A stretch of 64,000 nucleotides of DNA from Bacteroidales bacterium. Lineage in GTDB: Bacteria > Bacteroidota > Bacteroidia > Bacteroidales > UBA932. Below, piece after piece: positions 61,387 through 64,000 of the stretch. Position 1 is the stretch's first letter, and every line of letters starts with the position of its first letter. Location: positions 62,001-126,000 of the forward strand of contig JAQYTJ010000013.1 of assembly GCA_028724885.1 (NCBI GenBank), read 5' to 3'. The position numbers were made by a program, and so were the translations under genes. Under the pieces are notes generated by a model. It was not told the DNA's origin, did no database searches, and saw only the letters and a program-made list of their open reading frames with translations.

Positions 61387-63323
61387 TGTTCAAAAAGATC
61401 ACTATCATGAAAAACAAAAATATATTCGTAAGATTTCTAATTTTACTGCTATCCACTGGCATCCTGTTATTCTCCGCAGGTTGCTCGAAGGACGAATTCG
61501 CAGATATTAATACTGATCCTAGCAAGATTGGCAAAGGCAATATACCATATCTGCTCACTCAGGCAATGGTAAATTATCAGCCATTCGACTACCTTCTGTG
61601 GTTCTATGATGCTAGATACACATCCCAATTCATTCAGTCATATACTCCATCTGGAAGTTTCGGAGACTTGTTCAATCAGATGGGCGAATTAGGAGGCATT
61701 GGATCTCAGTTCATTAATGTGAGAATTTACGAAAAAGAAATAGCCGACATGATTTCTCAGATGAGTGCTGAAGATGGCGCAAAATACGCGACAATTCAAT
61801 GCATCGCAAACGTGCTAAGCATTTCGCTCGCCATTAACGACTCAGACCTTTATGGATCAATGCCATACTCAGAGACAGTGCAGCTACGTTATGGAGGCAC
61901 GCTGACTCCGAAATACGACTCTCAGGAAAATCTATTCAATACTTGGCTGGAGGAACTTGACAATGACATCAGCACATTTTCCAGCGCCACAGATCAGATC
62001 CAGGCTGGTAGCAATGACATCACCTATGGCGGCGATCTTACGAAGTGGAGAAAGTTCGCTAACGGATTGAAACTGAAAATCGCCGTTCGTCTGCTACATC
62101 AAAATAAGAGCAAAGCCCTGGAAATCGCCCAGCAGGTAGGTTCAAGCGATAGCAACATCATGTCTGGCCTGAGCGATGACTGCATTTTCAATCGTTCTAC
62201 CGATGCGAACAATGGCAACTACACCTACCAGACAGAAAACACATACAGCCTTGGAGCCGCCAGCAAGAATGTGATCGATTTCATGAAGAAGAACGAGGAT
62301 CCAAGGATGCTAGTTATCTTCACTAAGAATTCTTTCAACAAAGAAGTCATTCAAGCTTTCTTCGATGCCCAGGCTAACGGAGATGACCGCTGCGCAGTAC
62401 CAAAATATATTCTCGACAATGTGAATTATACTACTGATGCTCAGGGGAAAAGGACTTTCGTGTCTTGGCAAGGTCAAGGAGAACCTTGGGTACGCTATTA
62501 TGGAATTCCTATCGGGACCAATCTATCCGATGACCCTCAATATACCGGTGAATATAATTACTTCACTAGCACCCGTTGGGAAGTGACAGATGGTGATGCT
62601 TCTAAGACTTACAGACCTTATTCGACATTCAACGAGGAACTCACTCGTGGCCGTTGCGACTTCACTTTCCCTACCAAGCCTAAAGGACGCACGCTGCAGG
62701 ATACCGACGACGTGCCTTGGTGGGGAATGACTATGAGCACTGGAGAAATGAATCTGTATCTTGCTGAATTCAAGCTCCTTGGAGCTAATCTCCAAAAGAC
62801 TGCACAGGAATATTTTGAAGCAGGCGTTCGTGCTTCTGCCAAGGAATATAACCAACTGGCTACTTTGAACAAAATCCCTTATTATAACGAAGGGCAGTGT
62901 CATGAAGGATTGGATGACAAGCCAATAACTTATGGTGATGATGAAATTAACGAAATGCTGACTCATGAAGACTACAAGCTGACAGGTGATCAGGCATCAA
63001 ATCTTGAAAAGGTCTATATTCAGCAGTATCTTCACTTCTACTATCAGCCAGTCGACCAGTTCGTGACTTCAAGGCGTTCTGGAATACCTAAGGTTGGCAG
63101 CACTCTCATTCCTTGGGTAAATCTGAAGGCAAGCAACGAGATTCCTCGCAGGCTATACTCAGTCGCTCCGACTGACGAAGATAAAATGAAGTCACAGGTA
63201 GAGGCGGCTTTTGCTGAGGAAGGCTTTACCTTCTGCGATGGAACCCGTCCTGGAATTCTCAGCAGAGAAAGAGTGTGGTACGATAAACCAGCACCTGAAT
63301 TCGGAGCTGGTCCGAACTATTAA
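61386..63323 (+). CDS. SusD-like_2 family lipoprotein (pair 2)
   Basis: A 645-residue lipoprotein (lipobox LFSAGC) of the SusD-like_2 type, shown by DEFADINTDPSKIGKGNIPY at the mature N-terminus and the 'GGDLTKWRKFANGLKLKIAVRL' block. The fold is a SusD-type helical scaffold. The stop of susC and this start overlap as TAATG; an ATG at 61410 is an alternative. It should bind the ligand delivered to SusC 2. The C-terminus (RRSGIPKVGSTLIPWVN) is also typical. Downstream is not its own paralogous tail but a remnant of the other SusD family. Confidence 0.92.
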   Translation: MFKKITIMKNKNIFVRFLILLLSTGILLFSAGCSKDEFADINTDPSKIGKGNIPYLLTQAMVNYQPFDYLLWFYDARYTSQFIQSYTPSGSFGDLFNQMGELGGIGSQFINVRIYEKEIADMISQMSAEDGAKYATIQCIANVLSISLAINDSDLYGSMPYSETVQLRYGGTLTPKYDSQENLFNTWLEELDNDISTFSSATDQIQAGSNDITYGGDLTKWRKFANGLKLKIAVRLLHQNKSKALEIAQQVGSSDSNIMSGLSDDCIFNRSTDANNGNYTYQTENTYSLGAASKNVIDFMKKNEDPRMLVIFTKNSFNKEVIQAFFDAQANGDDRCAVPKYILDNVNYTTDAQGKRTFVSWQGQGEPWVRYYGIPIGTNLSDDPQYTGEYNYFTSTRWEVTDGDASKTYRPYSTFNEELTRGRCDFTFPTKPKGRTLQDTDDVPWWGMTMSTGEMNLYLAEFKLLGANLQKTAQEYFEAGVRASAKEYNQLATLNKIPYYNEGQCHEGLDDKPITYGDDEINEMLTHEDYKLTGDQASNLEKVYIQQYLHFYYQPVDQFVTSRRSGIPKVGSTLIPWVNLKASNEIPRRLYSVAPTDEDKMKSQVEAAFAEEGFTFCDGTRPGILSRERVWYDKPAPEFGAGPNY

Positions 63324-63412
63324 TAGATGCTATTCTTACAGTAAAGAGCTGCGAGTTCATTGTGAGCATCGCCTCGTTAGTTGGAGACATGTTCAAAAAA
63401 GTTTGGCAGACC

Positions 63413-63567
63413 CAAGCAGACGACCCCTGGGTGGGAAAGTGCCAGCACTAACTAGGAATAATCCCCAGTAGAGCAGCTTAATTTAACATATTCTTTTCGA
63501 GGAAAGCAGCTGGCGCATCATGAACCCAGCTGCTTCCTTTTGCTCATTCACATTCTGACCTTATTAT
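63413..63567 (+). pseudogene. Orphan SusD 3' end plus terminator (repeat copy 2)
   Basis: In frame it encodes PKQTTPGWESASTN and a stop, matching the last residues of SusD of pair 1 (LKQTTPGWESASTK). The matching 3' flank and hairpin follow. No upstream susD body is attached; immediately 5' is about 90 bases of unrelated sequence after the SusD-like_2 stop. It is a scar of a lost SusD gene or of recombination at this end. Confidence 0.85.
63504..63537 (+). terminator. Terminator hairpin of SusCD pair 2 (repeat copy)
   Basis: AAGCAGCTGG / CCAGCTGCTT stem extended by GG/CC across one mismatch, 12-base loop, then TTTT. It is the second copy of the pair-1 terminator and probably ends the pair-2 transcript. 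Confidence 0.72.
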
Positions 63568-63584
63568 TTTGCCAAGTCTTGGCA

Positions 63585-64000
63585 CTACTCCGTATTGCTT
63601 TGTGGGGCAAGGAAGGTCTCTCCGCACACGTCGCAGGTCCTCTCCTGAGTCTGGAGATGCAAATTGGTGGCTTCGCGCAGCCTGCTGATAAACTCCGTGA
63701 CTGCGCGTCGCTGATAGGAATCCGCCAGCGTAAGCACTGACGTAGGCAGCATGATCTGCTCTTCCAGAGCGATTCTAACGATTCCGCGCACAGCAAGCGT
63801 TGCCGCATCGGGCAGTATGCTGACCCATCGATTGCTGTTCACCATATATATTATATGCGACAAATCGTCAATTTCTACCGCTGGCCACACCTCGATGCCT
63901 AGCCTTTGGGCCTCATCGTCAATACGCTGACGGATATAGAGGTTGCCCGAAGGAAGCACGAGAGGATGCATCGCAATCTGGCTCAAGTTAATCGATGCCT
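63585..64000 (-). CDS. LysR-family regulator, C-terminal part (runs off right edge)
   Basis: The frame is open to the window edge, so the track's TTG start is internal. Visible are about 138 residues of a LysR effector-binding domain: MHPLVLPSGNLYIRQRIDDE, then VEIDDLSHIIYMVNSNRWVSILPD and the closing AVTEFISRLRE. The DNA-binding half lies outside the window. After the usual family end there is an additional tail with a Cys pair, RTCDVCGETFLAPQ. It converges with the SusCD pair; control of that pair cannot be judged without the rest. Confidence 0.78.
   Translation of the reverse strand, partial: ASINLSQIAMHPLVLPSGNLYIRQRIDDEAQRLGIEVWPAVEIDDLSHIIYMVNSNRWVSILPDAATLAVRGIVRIALEEQIMLPTSVLTLADSYQRRAVTEFISRLREATNLHLQTQERTCDVCGETFLAPQSNTE

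Noticed and set aside
1-64000. CRISPR arrays, tRNA or rRNA genes, intact IS elements, phage genes
   Set aside because: Scanned the intergenic gaps on both strands; no regularly spaced repeats, cloverleaf-like CCA-ended segments, or transposase/integrase ORFs with intact domains were seen.

Overview
The window reads as a chromosomal segment of a gut- or rumen-type member of the Bacteroidales. The evidence is two SusC/SusD pairs, two further TonB-dependent receptors (one followed by a DUF4249 lipoprotein, one by a BtuG-like beta-propeller lipoprotein), many exported proteins starting with short signal peptides ending in AQ or a lipobox Cys, and TTTG / TAnnTTTG promoter boxes typical of the phylum. 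I cannot assign a genus from the sequence alone. Coding density is high on both strands. No tRNA, rRNA, CRISPR array, intact insertion sequence or phage module was seen.

Layout. 1-10 kb: DnaQ-like exonuclease, a degenerate FAH-like protein, a Zn/Cd-type P-type ATPase followed by a Fur-family regulator, a lone BtuF/FepB-type binding protein, a MalY-type C-S lyase, glutathione peroxidase, a WalJ-like hydrolase and a large TPR protein. 10-18 kb: a probable five-gene operon (M28 peptidase-like, MsbA-like ABC exporter, CBM9-like protein, amidase/golvesin multidomain protein, GH33 sialidase) behind a recognisable Bacteroidetes promoter. 18-27 kb: alkaline phosphatase, LysE exporter, a 1.3-kb decayed stretch, dnaK, queF, yhhQ, a GC-rich repeat island, prfA and a GNAT-like protein. 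27-35 kb: NfeD-flotillin-XRE cluster, M16 peptidase, tandem esterase, LysR regulator. 35-52 kb: TonB receptor + DUF4249, rnz, rpsA, corA, mntP, recR, murQ, a MurK-like kinase, GDSL esterase, pnuC, BtuB/BtuG-like cobalamin uptake pair, a DUF486 membrane protein, class II aldolase. 52-64 kb: two SusC/SusD pairs in tandem without any adjacent glycoside hydrolase, followed by an orphan copy of the first SusD 3' end plus its terminator and a LysR gene running off the right edge.

How the genes fit together. There are three nutrient-capture systems (BtuB/BtuG with the distant BtuF-like protein for corrinoid; two SusCD pairs for glycans or peptides; TonB receptor + DUF4249 of unknown ligand). A cell-wall and amino-sugar theme runs through sialidase, amidase, MurQ and the MurK-like kinase. 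QueF and YhhQ form a queuosine-precursor pair. The strongest structure not explained by genes is a genome-signature word, GAATAT/ATATTC (often the palindrome GAATATTC). By hand count it occurs roughly 8-10 times more often than chance in the core-gene parts of the window, in several reading frames and between genes, and is clearly thinner across the first SusCD pair.
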